In this document: positions 1 to 16,484 of the stretch, piece after piece | Layout of the letters: each line of letters opens with the position of its first letter | How positions within the stretch are numbered: position 1 is the first letter of the stretch | Source: Apus apus | Lineage: Eukaryota; Chordata; Aves; Apodiformes; Apodidae | DNA length: 64,000 nt | Direction: 5' to 3' | Assembly (NCBI RefSeq): GCF_020740795.1 | Contig: NC_067286.1 | Coordinates: 15,008,350-15,072,349, forward strand | The notes under the pieces: model-generated | Told to the model about the DNA's origin: nothing | Database searches by the model: none | Seen by the model: only the letters and a program-made list of their open reading frames with translations | Program-made: the position numbers and the translations under genes

Positions 1-3000
1 TGCCTTTCTTCCATGGTATCCCAACAAATACTGCTCTTTGCAGTATCTCTCTTGAACCTTCATGTGAGCATGTAGATTGCTGTTGTGTTTTGCCAGCTTG
101 TGGTAAACAATCAGCTTTGCAGCACTCGCTTTGTGGAAAGCCCCTTATTCAGCAGAGCCTCCTGAAAAGCACCATCCTGTCTGTTTGAAGTGCCTGCTGC
201 TTCCTTCTTGAACTCACATGGATGCAGAGAATGCGAAAGCCACCAGGGCTGGGAAAGCCTGTTTAATTCTGATCCATCTTCTTTGGTTCATTTGTCACCA
301 TTTGCTGAAGCAAGATTACTTGCGATTTCAGACTTTCTTAAGAAGAAAGATACAGGAAGAGGTTGCCCTGATTTTTAATCCGGGTTCATTTGTGATCTTA
401 CGTATATTTTCCCTCATGTTTAGGATATCTAACAGCAAGCTCTCTTTCTGTTTGTGCCTTTTCCTTCTGTCCATCCTAGGGCTGCTCCCATGGGCTGAGA
501 TGCTCTCCCAATGGCTTGAGACACGAGAGCACTCAGGTGAGCAAAGAAAGCTTGCTGAGGGTTTCTTCACTTCTTCAAACCTACAGCCAAACAGACACAA
601 CCAAAACAGACTGCACAACTCCAATCCATGCGTGCCCCAGCTGGCCCTTGCACATGCTCACGTGGGCAGGGCGACAGGAGCAACAGGCCTCCAGACCAGC
701 CCTGTGGGCTGAAAATCACCCTGATCTCCATACCTAGCATGCCCTGACCATTCCAGGTGAAAGCCTGGCATGGAGCTCCCCGCACAGTCAGCAGAGCAGG
801 AATTCCTCCTCACAAGGGTCAGGGGGCAGCTGAGGAAACTTACCAACCCTGCGAGCTTTTCCCTTGGTGTTGAGATGTACCTTGTGGTTCTCCTGCTCCT
901 CCCTGTCCTTCTGTGGTGGGACTGGGTGTGGAATAGGCACTGCCTCCCCATGGCTTCTGCATTAGTGCTAATGCCGCCCGTATTACAAAAATCTAGTTTA
1001 ACAATCCTGGCCCTGAGGAGTCATCTGCTGCTTTTCAGACAGAGCTCAGAAAGGTCAGCTGCATTATTGAGAGGGAAGGCATTACCCAGCCCCATGTAAT
1101 CTCTTCCATTTAATGCTGTTGTGTAATGTCAGTATTCATTCACTGGCTCACTGGGGCCTGTTTGGAGTAAACTGCTAAGGGAATTCAGAACCGTAAAACA
1201 TCTTCATTCATCAGCATTGCTTATCTCCTGGCCCCTGCTTGAACCCTGCCATGTAGCTCTCTACGGATGTCACCTGCTGTTACTCAGCTTGACTGTGTGC
1301 AGATCTCTTCCTGCAACAGACTACTAAGCTAAGAAGAAATCTAAGCATTTGGGATGAACCCATCATCATTCTCCCAGCATGTGAGCAAACAGCACATTTC
1401 AGTCTGCTGTATAGCTCCTCGTCATGGGTCAGGCCAGCATACTCAGTTCTTAGCTGGCAGTTCTTCAGAGGAGTTCTCTGCACCCTGAGCTTGCCCTTAC
1501 TTTGAGGAAAACGTGTGTGTGATAAAGTAACCTTTATTTAAAAGCTAGAATTTTGATTCTCTCTTTCTTCCCCTCTAGAAATGAGTAGTCTTCGATTTAC
1601 CGAAGAGGCTAAGTTGCTTTTCTGTGTGCTTTTTCATCTTGTCTTGCTTTGTTATCCTGCTCCACCATCAGCCACTGGATAATTGCAGAAAAAGATCTTT
1701 CAAGTGTTATTAGGAGGCCTGCCTTCTCCTCTCCACTGGCCATCAGAGGTGCAGTTTCTGGTGGCAGGGGTCTCTGGGTGGCTCTCGCTGGGACAGCAGA
1801 AACATGTGCAGCCCAGGTGAGCTGTTGTTCCCTTGCTGCCCCTCACCTGGCTGGGACACACCCTGGCCAGGTATTGTGGCTCCATCCCAGTGCTGCAATA
1901 GCTTCAGCCTTCCCAGGAACACAAGGCAGAGCCCTCAGCATACAAAATCAGGGAGGAGTTCTGGATGGCTCAGAGGTTCACCAGTGAAGGCTCTCAGTCT
2001 TCAAAATCTCTCTCCTGTGCTGCATTCCTCCTTTTAATCCATAGTACTTGAATTAAACTACTTTTCCTGGAGGTTCTTTCCTGCTGGGAAGAGACCAGCT
2101 GCTGTGGACACTGATTTGACACAATTCTGACTTTGGTAAACCCTCAGAAACACTAAGCAGTTGCTGACAGTCTGTTAAACACCTATTCTTGGGATTACAA
2201 CTGTTCCTTCAACCCCAGCGAGGGCAATCTTCATTTTGAAAGGGAGCAAACAAAGTGGGAATGAGGTGACTGTTTGTGGCATTGCCTTTGTGGACCTTCT
2301 GGTGGTCTCTTTCCATGCTAAAACTGCAAGGTTTGATCCATTCTTCTCCTGTTCAGGAGCACAGTCCTAGAGAAGCACCCAGTTTTTGGCCCAGGGACAT
2401 TATAGAGGGAATGAAGCACCCCAGTGGTGTTGTGTGCCTGGCCCCAGCAGTATCAGCTCCTTTCTTGCTAAGTACAGAGGCTTTCTTCTCACACTGCTGC
2501 ATTCAGAAACCGCTCTGCAGTTCCCATCTACGGTCATTTGAGGTTACACACATGGCCCAATTACTTTTGCTCACCTTCCTGTAGTTATCACCCTCTTGGA
2601 GATCCTTTGGCTCCTTATGCAGACATATAAAAGATGCAGCACATGTATTTCAGCCTTGTATCTCTTTCTGTAAATAGATCCTCCTGACACAGAACTCCCA
2701 ATGAAGTGAAAGTAGCACTGCTAATTGCAACTGGTTTTACATGCTAGTAATGCTTCTGGGCTGTGCCAGTCACACAGATGTCAGCAGGGTGAAGCTGCTG
2801 TAGAAAGAGCAGGTTGAGAAGAAAAAAACAAAGGATTTACCTGGCTTCTTACTCCTCTGTACTAAAGCAACTGCATGACTGATTGTTTGAAGAATTACTC
2901 TAACATGGCTTTTAAGTAGGTTGTTGAAGGTTTCATGTAATCAGTGGAGGTAATTGATGTATTTTTACACAAGTATATAAAATTCCCAGGACCAACTTAG

Positions 3001-3302
3001 CAGAATTTTGTCATGGCTCTTCAAAGTTTTCCAGTCCCATAGTTTGACACTAACATCTGTAATTTTTCAGTTTGCTATTATGGTAAATTTGGGAGCTGTT
3101 CTAGAAGAAGCAGATTAAAGCAAACAGCAACTGTAAAGCTCAGTGGCAGGTGCCTCTTTCTCTTTGCTTGGTTTCTGGATACAGATGGGGGCTGTTTTCA
3201 GCAGAGGCAGCATAACTCCATTCTTGGAGTTATGGAAACAAGTCCTTGGAAAGAAGTCTTTCTGGGTACTTCTGCCTTTTATCCATGCTTGCTCCTTTGG
3301 CA
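1..3302. other. No gene recognised
   Basis: Several short open frames overlap on both strands (for example 218-712 and 1649-1987) without a family motif. The expected neighbour TMEM86A was looked for on the plus strand and not seen. Confidence 0.5.
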
Positions 3303-3545
3303 GCCTTGGGTAAGTCACTTACATTTTCAGGGGCCAGGTCCTCATCTGGTCTAAAAAAGTGTCAGAGAGCCACTGCTATGCCAAGTTACAACAGCAGGGA
3401 ACAAGGCCCTCACCCCATTTCTATCTAAAATGGGCATCTTGGCACTTACCTACCTCACAAGGATGTTGTGAGGATTAATGCTCATACAGCACTTTCAGGA
3501 TGTAAAGTGCTATGTAAGTCCCAAGTATTATCCAATCTTAGTGTT
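3303..3545 (-). repeat. MIR-like SINE relic, interrupted by about 79 bases
   Basis: On the plus strand the motif order is that of a reversed MIR: CTTGGGTAAGTCACTTACATT, ..CCTCATCTG, then TAAAATGGGC, CTACCTCACAAGGATGTTGTG, AGGATTAAT and TGTAAAGTGCTATGTAAGT with TATTAT. Between TCATCT (ending 3347) and ATCTAAAATGGG (from 3423) lie about 75 unrelated bases, flanked by ATCT direct repeats. The family call comes from remembered consensus motifs. Confidence 0.7.
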
Positions 3546-6500
3546 AAACATGCTTTTAGGGATCTGGAGGATTTCTCTTAAAGCATGGAATATATGACTG
3601 CCTCTTCAATTTGCATCAGATGGAAAGCAAATGCAAAATATTTATTCACACTAACAGGTTGGGTTCAGCTGCACTTGAACTCTGAGGAGGGTTTAGCATA
3701 AAAGACTGAACTCTGATTTCAGTTTTGCAAATGGTTTTTAGTTCTCCTAAAAGCCTCAACCAGAACCTTAGATGTGAAGCCTACATCCAGATTTTGCAGT
3801 CTGGTCTCATCCCTGACTGTTAGCTAGAATAAATCTAATCCAGCCAAAGCACAGTGCTGTCGCAGTCTTCCATGGCTGCTGTAAAGACTGGAACAGAAAC
3901 TGAAGTTATTCTGTTCAACCTTCATTCTGCAGAAGGTCAGCTAGGTTTCATGGGACAATTTACAAAGGGATGTTTAATTTCTGTGAATATAAGTTTTACT
4001 GAGTTCGTAGCGAAGGGAAGTACTTGTACCACCAGTCCTAGGGCCTGGAACAAAAGCTGATCTAGAAATACAGCTGTAAACCATCACCACGTTCTCAACA
4101 AGTATAAAAATGCCACTGTTCACTGATTTGAAATCTGGACCTCAGCTAGAAACTACTTTGTCAGGTAGCACTACCTGCTGTTCAAACACAAGTGAAGGCA
4201 AGGAATTACACCCCAAGGAATATGAGCTGTGTACATGTGAAATGGACCATAATTTTGAAGCAGCTGCAGTAAAATCTTCTTATGAACTCAGAAGCAAACA
4301 CAATGCAATTTTTTATGGTTTCTTTAAAATGTTTGATGGTTTTTAGTTCTCTTAGTTTGGAGAAAATGTTCTTAATGTTATTTTATTTTTGCTCTTATTG
4401 TAAAGAATAAAAATATACAACTCTAGATAGACTGCAAGTGAAAAAAGGTGGCCAGTTGGCAGGAATGCCAAATCTTCTGTGGCTTGTATTGTTTCTGTGG
4501 TGACACTATGCTGCTGTAGGATGAGCTACTGGAGTGATGAGATGGCTCAACAGTGAGGCTGAAGACCCAGGCAGTCTCATATAAGAGGGATGCACTGAGA
4601 CTGCAGTGGGAACACTGGGCCCATCTGGATCAGTCAAAAGACAGAGAGAGCATCAGGAAATAAAATAAACCTTTTCCTGATAGCTAAAAAACAAGAAATC
4701 AAAGCCAGCCCATTGGGTGATGGTGCTGGATAAGCACAAACACACAGATCTAGACTTTGCTTGTGCAGGCTCCTGCTGGCCCAGGCCTTGCTCCTCATTC
4801 ATCTGGGGAGGCTTCCAAGTTTGTGGTTCTGTCAGGGTCAGGTGAGCAGAATCTGTAGATTTGTTAAATAAAACTCCAAAACCTAGAAAACAAACAAACA
4901 CACACAAGGAAGGAAAAAGCAAGTGCCCTTGGGAAAGTAATAGTTCTGCCTGGCTGAGACTGCAGACTCGGCTGGTCTGTCCTGAACACTGGTCTCCATG
5001 TCTTGTGCCTACGTGAGCCTCCTCACTCCAGGCCTTCTCCCATGCATTCCAGGCAGAGTGCACTGAAAGATGTGACTGAAGCAGCTGCTCTCCCCCAGGA
5101 CTGAAGCATTTTGCCACATCTAAAGGTCTCTAGCACTTATTTCCTTTACCATGATTGTAAAGGTCACCACATGCAGTACAGCCACTTGATCTGGGATCTT
5201 TTATTAACACATTTTTATGCTGATTTTACTGTTTTAATTCTTTGTTTGGAATGTATTTTTTTTTCCTCATTTCTTCTCTGTGTAACAGCAATTAAAAATA
5301 TTAATTTACTGAGTATTTTTACTGTGCAGATATGGTATCTCCTTGCTTATTTTCTGTTTATATGACAGTTTCAGCATGGAGCATGTAGCAAACACCTGTA
5401 GTTCTGTGCCACTGTTAAGTCCATCAGTGGTGTGACCACTACCCTGGAGCTACCCAGTGCCCACTGAAGCAGGCAGACAGTGCCACAGCCAGCTACAGTA
5501 TTCCCATAGGGGGAACCCTGAAACAGAGCCTCGTGCACCTCACAGAGTACATCCAACACAAACCAACCAAGCAGCACCGCGACAGTGGCACCTGCCTCAT
5601 GTGACACCAACTTCCCAGGTGCCCTGAACCATGCATGGCCCTTGCTGCTACAGCCAGTCCCACATAAAATGGCCAGTTGTCCACACTTCCAGGGAGAAGG
5701 CAGCTTGCTGTAAAGGATTGCTCTGGGAAGACTGCTCACTCTCCAGAAATTCCAGACAAATGGCCAAGTCTCTCTTTCCCCCCACACCAGCAAAATTTCC
5801 AGGAGGAGGAAGGAAGGTAATATGGACATTTTGCTCTTGTTGAGGATCTGATGCCAGTTTCTTCATGTTTGATGCAATGGCACAGATTTTTTGTTTCATT
5901 AATCCCCAACCAGGCCATCTCTCACCAGTGGAACAGGTTTCAAGGATTTATAGTGTAGAAATCCATTCAATGGATCTGCTTGCAGGATTAACAGAGGCTC
6001 CTTCATACTCCCCTTCTGAAGCGGGGTAGTTCCTGATGTGAGAATGAATCAGTACCAGGCAGAAATACTACCCCATTATTTTCACAGCAGCCTAAAGGGG
6101 TTAAGGCAGACAAAAGCAGGTGTTGCTTTCCTCTTTATTTAATTTAGTCTTTTACAATTACTTTCAAATACTCAGAGGCCTGCTGGGAGGAGCATCCTGT
6201 TTCCCTAAACCTCCTTCCTTGCTTCAGATGCAACAACGGTGGCAAAATATTCTCAGACTGAGTGTGTGTCTGTAGCTGGCCACTGCTATGCTTTTATCCC
6301 ACCACAGCTCCTGGAAGATTTCACTCTAAGTTAGAAGAACCAGAACCAATGTATATATATGCATATTTATCTGTCACTCTGTTGATCTTTCAAGGGTTCA
6401 GATATGCTGTAATTTCTTATCTAGTCTTAGCCACCATCAGTGCAATTCCTGGACCCTTCTGGATCTCAAGCTGTGCCTTCTAGGGCCAGCTCTTTCACAA

Positions 6501-8080
6501 AGTGTCTCCCTTTGCAAAGCTGCAGACTGTGTTTACTTTCTTGGTTTTGCAAGGATTTAAGTACTTCAGATTTATGGCTTACTCTGTGTTTATATACAAT
6601 CTGACATAATTAAGCTTAGATCATCATGGAGGTCCTGCTGGGCTACCTGGGGACATAAAGACAGAATCCAAGTCTTCTCTGGAACTCAGAAGCAGGATTC
6701 TTATGGACCAATGCAGAAGCAAACTTATGCATGGAAGAGAGAACTGCAATCTTTGGCTCCTTTTATCACCATTAAGATACATTAGCAGATGGTATTAGAA
6801 ATACCACCTCTCACATGCACCCTGCTGTCCAAAACCACTTAGAGGGAAGCAAGACAGAAACATCAGAAGTGTCCCTGCCAAGCAGAAGCCCCACTCGACC
6901 ACCTAGTTTAACTGACCATTACAGAGCCACACAAACTACACCACCACAGCAATGCTGTTCTGCATCCTGAACCAGTCAGAACTAGTTCCACTAATTACAT
7001 CTTGTGTTTTGACTGCTGCAAACTTTCTGTTGCTGTGTCTAGGAGGCTTCTATAATCTTTTTATTAAGAAAAAAAATAAAGGAGTAAGTTCTATAATCAC
7101 TGCAACCAACCCTAGGTTTTGAGTGCAAGTCTCACAAAGTTCTGGCTAAGAAGCTTTATAAAGCTTTCCACTGTATAAAGGAAAAATTTGGACGGTTTTT
7201 ATAGGAAGTGACCAGTTCATATTTAGGGAGTTCTCATTTTCATTCTCATTTCCCCTTGTTCAGTTCATCATTGCTCCACTTTAGGTCAATTCACTTTAGG
7301 TCAAACATGCTTTGTGTTCTCTGCAATCTGCCACCTCCCAGCCTAAGGAAAATGATATTCACCCCTTCTGAGCTACAACAGCAGGAAAGATGCTGTGTCA
7401 TAGAGATGGAGCAATGCCCTATTTGTTTTTGCGAATATTAAGAAAAAGGCTAAAACCAAAAACATGGCTAAGTAGAAGAATGCAAGTGTCCTTCCTTAAA
7501 GAAGTGAGACAGGAGAGTGTACATTAAGAGGAGTGGAGACAGACACTAAGAAACAGAGGTTTAGCTCCCAGAGTCAGCACAGAAAATTGGAGAGACTCCT
7601 GCGCAGCTATTAATGAATTTCCTCATCCCTTAGATCACTCATTACTCCTTTCCTTTAGGACAGCCTATCACCATAAAGGCCACTGAAAGTCTCTTTAAAA
7701 AGTCCCTAAAGAAAGTCTTCTAAGTCTGGTCTGAAGGAGGTCCCAGCCTAATCAAGAGTGCTTTCATACAAGGTACTGTATGTCCTGCAACACCTGACTC
7801 CAGGCACTAACTGCCTCTCTTCCAGAACTAAAATCAGCAAGAATGTAGTTCCTGAGATCTAAAATAAACCTGCAGCTAGCTCAATTTAAAGTGAATTCCT
7901 TATCTCCTACGGTCAGCTTTACAGTATCTTATTCTGCTTTCCCACTTCACTCAGGTGCAAGCAGCCCTAGCAGCAGAGAGACCTTGGCAAGAAACTGCCC
8001 CTGTCAAAGTAAGGAGGAGCCTCAGGAGGCTTCAGAAACATGCTCCCATCAAGGAACATCAATATAAATGAGCACCCCAC
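3546..8080. other. No gene recognised
   Basis: Open frames such as 4653-5117 and 5371-5829 (minus) have compositions typical of non-coding DNA and no recognisable domain. No clear transposon is seen. Confidence 0.5.
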
Positions 8081-8713
8081 TGTTAGAAATGAAACGTAGT
8101 GTTGTTTTTGCATTCTAGTGTTAGAAACATAGTGTCAGGTTTGGTTTTTTTATATATATACCCTAGTGTTAGGAATATAATAGTTTGAGAGAAGTGAGGT
8201 ATCTGCACATTCCAAGGACACCGGGAGTGGTTTACAGTCCAAGAAACTGAGGGAGTGAATTGAGCTCCATGTGGGGATCCAAACATGGAGAAGGATTTAT
8301 GGCCCAAGATAAGACTGAACAAAGCCACTTCCATCTTGCTTCTAGGGGCAGGATGGCACCAGTAGGTATAAATCATTTTGGTGACTGGGAAGACAGCCAA
8401 GGGGGCAAGAAAGGTCAACATTTTACCTCAAAAGGTAAGAAGTAAACTGCTAGAATGGAATGTGTAAACAGGGGCGGGAAACTTACAGGATAATTTGAAG
8501 CGTTGGATAGGCTGTAAACCCTGGAGTACCCAGCCAGTGGGGAAACAGGGGAGAGAACTTTGCATCGGAAATAGGGAATGTAAACCGTTACCCACCTTAG
8601 TATGGGTGTGCCTACTTGTTTAGGTCACCCATTCTTGCAAGAATGTAAATAAACTGTGCTTCGCTGAAGGATCTGTGTGGGCCTGTTCATTGGCACGACA
8701 GACATTTCTCACA
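8081..8713 (+). mobile_element. Solo LTR of an endogenous retrovirus
   Basis: Terminal inverted motif TGTTAGAAAT (8081-8090) and ATTTCTCACA (8704-8713). AATAAA at 8648-8653 is followed by a GT-rich stretch, as in a U3-R-U5 layout read on the plus strand. No internal viral region lies on either side, hence a solo LTR. I found no clean target-site duplication; a CACCC occurs near both ends but not at the exact edges. The class is undetermined. Confidence 0.65.
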
Positions 8714-11124
8714 TCACCCATACAGTGCTTTTGCAAGCCTTGCTCCTTAGCCAGCTCTGCTTCTAAACAGGCTGCTTTGACTAACTTTGAGGTGGTATGT
8801 TCCTTGTTACATCAACAAGCTGTGTGTGGCAAGGCAGAAGGTAAGACCTACCCAACAATCAGATCTTTGAGGGGACAGGAAGCGGTTCCTCTGCCTCTCA
8901 GGCCTGCCAGCACTCCCTGAACCTAGGTGAGCAGCTGTGCCAGGATTCCTATTGTGTCAGTATGCCTGGCAGTAGTGCCAGGCTAGGGAAAGCTCTTACC
9001 GCTTTTAGAAACTAGGAAACCATCCTCCAGCTATAGCCTGAAGGTGTGGCTTCAGGAAGGAGTGCATCAGGGAGCATGGGAAGTGGGAGACTTGGTGACA
9101 CCAAGAATTCTCAAAAAATGGTAAAGAACCATTTTCAGCCTTTTAGGTGGATAGTGGTGGCTTCAGTGAAAGAAGAGTTGCCTATATCCTACACACAAAG
9201 ATAGAGGAGTTTGCTTGAAAACCAGCGCAGGAAATGCAGGGTGCAACATCCTTCCCCACCATGGACCCACCGTGAGCTACTTCTGCATTAGCAGAGAGAA
9301 CCGAACCTGGGGCAGGGGGGGCTCACCAGGTGTTAGCAGGCTGCCCTGAAGCAATGATCACAGACAAGAATAAACTTAAAAGATCTTTCCAGATATAACC
9401 CCTTATTATTGGTGCTGTATCAGTTTCATTTCAAGCTGTTTCTGGCAGTGGCTCTTCCTCTATTTAAGACAACACCAACGGGTCCTGAGGCAACAGGGCC
9501 TTTCTCTAGAAAGGGAGAATGGGAGAAATGCACTTCAGTGTCATGATGGACAAAAGGATAGAGAATTCTTCCTTGCAAATGTTTAACCTTGAAGGCTCTG
9601 TAGTTAATAAATCAAAAGCAGGGTGAGCTTACAACCGGCTGAGGAAACTCACAGAACACAGCTGTTTCTAGGCACTGCTGTACATCTTGTAAGACCACTC
9701 TGGAAGCTCTAAGTTTGGGCATGATGACATGAGGAAACCATTTGTGGGTCACTGTTAGTAAAACCTTGCCCTACGCACCTGGAAGTGTTCGGTTTCACAG
9801 GACCAATTTGAGCCAGCTGGAACCAAGCTGTGTGTTACAACCTGATTTAAAACGTCACTGGGTGCTTCCAGCATGGAAAAAAAAAACTACCACAACAAAA
9901 AACAGAGAAGGGGGAATGTGATATGTCTGATTTTCTTCCCTTTTGTGTCTTGGAAATTTTTGCTAGCTGTCATATAATGTTGGCAAAATCCTGCGATTTC
10001 TCAAAGGAAGAGAACAGATTTACCCAGTGTAGTGTCTGTGGTACCTGCAAAAAAAAGCACAGAACTGTTTTAAGAATGCATCAGTTGACTGCTTGGAGGT
10101 GCTAAGTATGCCATGGGTGCAGGGCAAGCCTGGTTAGGGACTGAGAAAAGGCTGCATCTGTTTTTGAGACATCTAGGGAATTCATGAGACCTGCTAGCCA
10201 TTTTAAGGGACCCAATACTGCTTTCAAGCAACTGAAGACAAACTTCAGTGACTTTAGAGGAAGACAAAGTTGGAGCTAGGCTGCTTTTTGGACAAGAAGG
10301 TAAGTTCTTACAATGTGGCCCTTGCAGCTCCAGCCACAGTATCTACAGACTGAGCACTCTCTTCCTCTGTGGACAAGGACAAGAGCCAAACTGGCCCAGA
10401 GAAGTGTGACCCGCAGCGCCAGAACCAGTAAGTGCATTTGCCCTGGAAAACAGCAGGGTGTAAACTATACTCAGAGACATGAAATCTATGGTTACTCAAT
10501 CTGGAGGGAATTAATCCCCAACAAATCACAGCGGCTGCAAATCTGACTTAGCACAGATGATCAGCTTGCACCTACAAGTTGTAGGTAACATAAGCAGACA
10601 GCAGAGTGTACTTGAGTTGAATCACAGCTTAGACTTAGATGTGATGCTAAGATTGCCCTTGTATATAGGGTCATTGTTGGGTGGGGATTGCTGATGAAAG
10701 CACAGCTCATGGCCCAGTTGTTGCTGTGACTCACACTGTAGTTCTTCAGTGGGGTGATTAAATGGGAAGCACAGTCCTTTTGGGACATTCCATCTGAAAG
10801 TCAAAACACTCTGCTGAGGACAGAGTCACTATGGGGTGCTTTGCACTGCATTTTCTGTTGCACATGCAGACATGCAACACAGAGCCAGTGCTTTCAAGAC
10901 AGAAAGTCTTCTCCTGCACAAGTACAAATCCGAAGAGCTTGGGTGTAACATGTAATTACCTGGACCTTCTTTCCCACTATGGAAAACTCAGGCAGGAGAA
11001 AAAACACACAATATACTGCATTACTCTCAGTAGCTGACTGACATACCTAACTCAACATGTACACAAATACAAACTGAAAAGCAAGAGAAAAAGGACTCGG
11101 AAATCTCATTTCCCATTAATCTGC
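8714..11124. other. No gene recognised
   Basis: Only short overlapping open frames, none with a domain. Confidence 0.5.
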
Positions 11125-11275
11125 TATGCAACTGTAAGCAAGCAATTAATTTCCTTTTTTTCTTGGTCTGTAAATAAGGTGTCAGGTTTTTGCTCCATGG
11201 GGATATATTGATGACTTCTCTGACTAATGCCATTACATTATAAAGTGCTTTTTGATATGTCTCCCAAGGCACTTT
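11125..11275 (-). repeat. Second MIR-like SINE relic
   Basis: Motifs in the same order as the 3.3-3.5 kb copy, but more worn: GCAAGCAATTAATTTCC, GGTCTGTAAATAAGGT, ATGGGGATAT, then ATTATAAAGTGCTTTTTGATAT. The last resembles the AAAGTGCTTTGAGAT block of MIR3/MIRb-type elements. Confidence 0.5.
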
Positions 11276-14279
<3,004 letters not shown>

Positions 14280-14948
14280 GTATCACAGAATCACAGAATG
14301 TTAGGGGTTGGAAGGAACCTCTGGAGATCACTGAGTCCCCAACCTGCTGCCAAAAGCAGGACCACCTAGGGCAGGTCACACTGAAATGCATCCAGAGGGT
14401 TCTTGAAAGTCTCCAGAGAAGGAGACTCCACAACCTCTCTGGGCAGCCTGTTCCACTGCTCCATAACCCTCACAGTAAATAAGTTCTTCCTCATGTTCAG
14501 ATGAAACTTTCTGTTTTCTAGTTTGCATCCTTTACCCCTTGTCCTATCACAGGGCATGACTGAAAAGAGATTGGCCCCTCCTTCTTGACACCCACCCTTC
14601 AGATACTTATAGACATAAACAAGATCCCCTTTCAGTCTTCTCAAGACTAAACAGCCCCAGGTCTCTCAGCCTTTCCTCATAAGACAGATGTTCCAGTCCC
14701 TTAACCATCCTCATAGCCCTCCATTGGACTCTCTCTAGTAGTTCCCTGTTTCTCTTGAACTGGGGAGCCCAGAACTGGACACAATACTCCAGATGTGGTC
14801 TCACTAGGGCAGAGTAGAGGGGGAGAGTGACCTCCCTTGACCTGCTGACCACACTGTTCTTAATGCACCCCAGGATCACATGGGCCTTCTTGGCCACAAG
14901 GGCACATTGCTGTCCACTACGACCCCAATGTCCTTCTCCAGTACATTT
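14280..14948 (-). mobile_element. CR1 LINE, 5'-truncated
   Basis: The 3' end (ATCACAGAATCACAGAATG on the plus strand) lies at 14280. The minus strand encodes the C-terminal part of CR1 ORF2 in shifted frames: [39 protein letters not shown] and [15 protein letters not shown]. Frames are broken, so it is dead. The 5' boundary near 14948 is where the CR1 match stops. Confidence 0.88.
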
Positions 14949-16372
14949 CCTATAATCCACTGTGTAAAGTGGACATGTGCTCTCTGGATTGCTTGGATTA
15001 GTGAATTTGCTTACTGGCTTGCAAGATCCTGTTAACATTCTTCAAGTTTATTTGCTAAAGATTACTGTACCTCTAATCAATAGCAATTTTTGAAAACAGA
15101 GATCTTGTTTCTTGCACTTTAATCCACCTTGCAGCAGTCTAGTTAGATCTCCATAATACATAACAAGAGCAGAAGATGGGACATTAAAATATCTGCATGC
15201 TTTTAATCAAATAAATAGAAAGCTGTGTATCCAAATCTACATTCTGCTCCAAAAGTTTTGGCTAAAATGCAATGACCTCCCCCTGCCCTTCCCAACCCCC
15301 CAAAAAAAATCAACCAGTGCAGCATGCTAGGACAAGCATGATGCTAATGGCCTTTATGCAGAACACTCATATGAGCACACAGGATCAGAAGGAATATGGT
15401 GCATGTGAACAGTGCACATTCCCATAGGCCTAATGGGAAATAATGCAAGTCTTCAAACAGCAGAAGAATCATAGCTTCAGGCTTTACATAATTTCTGTGT
15501 TGTCTTCTGATGTAGAGGAACCTGAATGCTTTCTGATCTGAGTGACTATTTAACCCCAAGGCTCTTGTCCACTACATAGAATCCTCTCATTTTTTAGCTA
15601 CACCAGCTTCCACACTTAGCCAGGTTTTTTTTTCTCTATTATGTGCACCTACTTAGGCCCACTCCCGTATCTCTCACAAGACTTCACTGATAGTTTGAAC
15701 TATTTCTCGATGGCCTCTGACAGCCTTTTGTTTTTAAAATGCCTTAGTTATCTGGTCATATAGAGTAAGAATTCTCTGTAACTGGCACAAAATAAAATCT
15801 GTCCATTTCAGCATGTCTGAGCCTACGGTAATCCTTTGGCATTTGTCTGTGATTTTGATCAGTCCAGAATTTGCTGGGCTAAAAATCCAGTATTAAATTA
15901 AAAGAATGAAAGCAACTTACATTAATTCTGCAAGAGTTTTATCTTGTTTTAAAAGAGCTGATGAAAAGAGTATAGTGACATGTTTGAGAAATTATTTTGT
16001 CATACATTAGGCCCTTTGGCAACTCGAACATTAAGCATCAAAAGCACCTATACCTTAAAGCACCTTTATCATTTTGATCTCTGCTGTTTGCATATACTCA
16101 GTTCTTCCCAGGTCGGAATCTCTAACTGTATCCTTAATATTTACATATTTTAAGAGAATAATAGCACACTTTCAGGCACTTACAATGTATTAACAATTAC
16201 AGTCAACAATATTGAGGCTATCTTTAATTAAGCTGTAAACACAACGCAACCCATTACATTGAGCCAGGCTGAAATTTGCCACATTCCCTTGGACTTCACT
16301 CATAAATGCATAGATCTGATCATCACATACATGTTCAGAAAAACTAGACATCAAACAGTGAAGGAAGCCTAC
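14949..16372. other. No gene recognised; further pseudogene exons possible
   Basis: The Ig/FN3 pseudogene should have continued here on the minus strand. I could not read another Ig or FN3 half-domain; it may be deleted or too worn. Confidence 0.4.
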
Positions 16373-16484
16373 TTGATGGGATTCTGGGCAGGGAGAGGCT
16401 TAGGGCATGCTGAGAAGCCTGCACAGTTCACAGCTATCACCCAGGACTCATTCTGTATCCTCCAGAAAACTGTCCACTTTGAAT
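16373..16484 (-). pseudogene. IGSF22: Pseudogene exon: second half of the same FN3 domain
   Basis: Reads FKVDSFLEDTE, then, after what looks like a two-base deletion, WVIAVNCAGFSACPKPLPAQ and NPIK. The pattern LLEDTEYEFRVIAVNxAGxSxPSxPS is the standard end of FN3 domains in MYBPC-like proteins. It joins naturally to the 17736-17578 half across a 1.1 kb intron. A GT follows at the lower end (AA|gtaggc). Confidence 0.78.

Noticed and set aside
1700-1885. Minus-strand Cys-rich frame resembling a complement-type module
   Set aside because: Cysteine spacing does not fit the family and no flanking exon was found.
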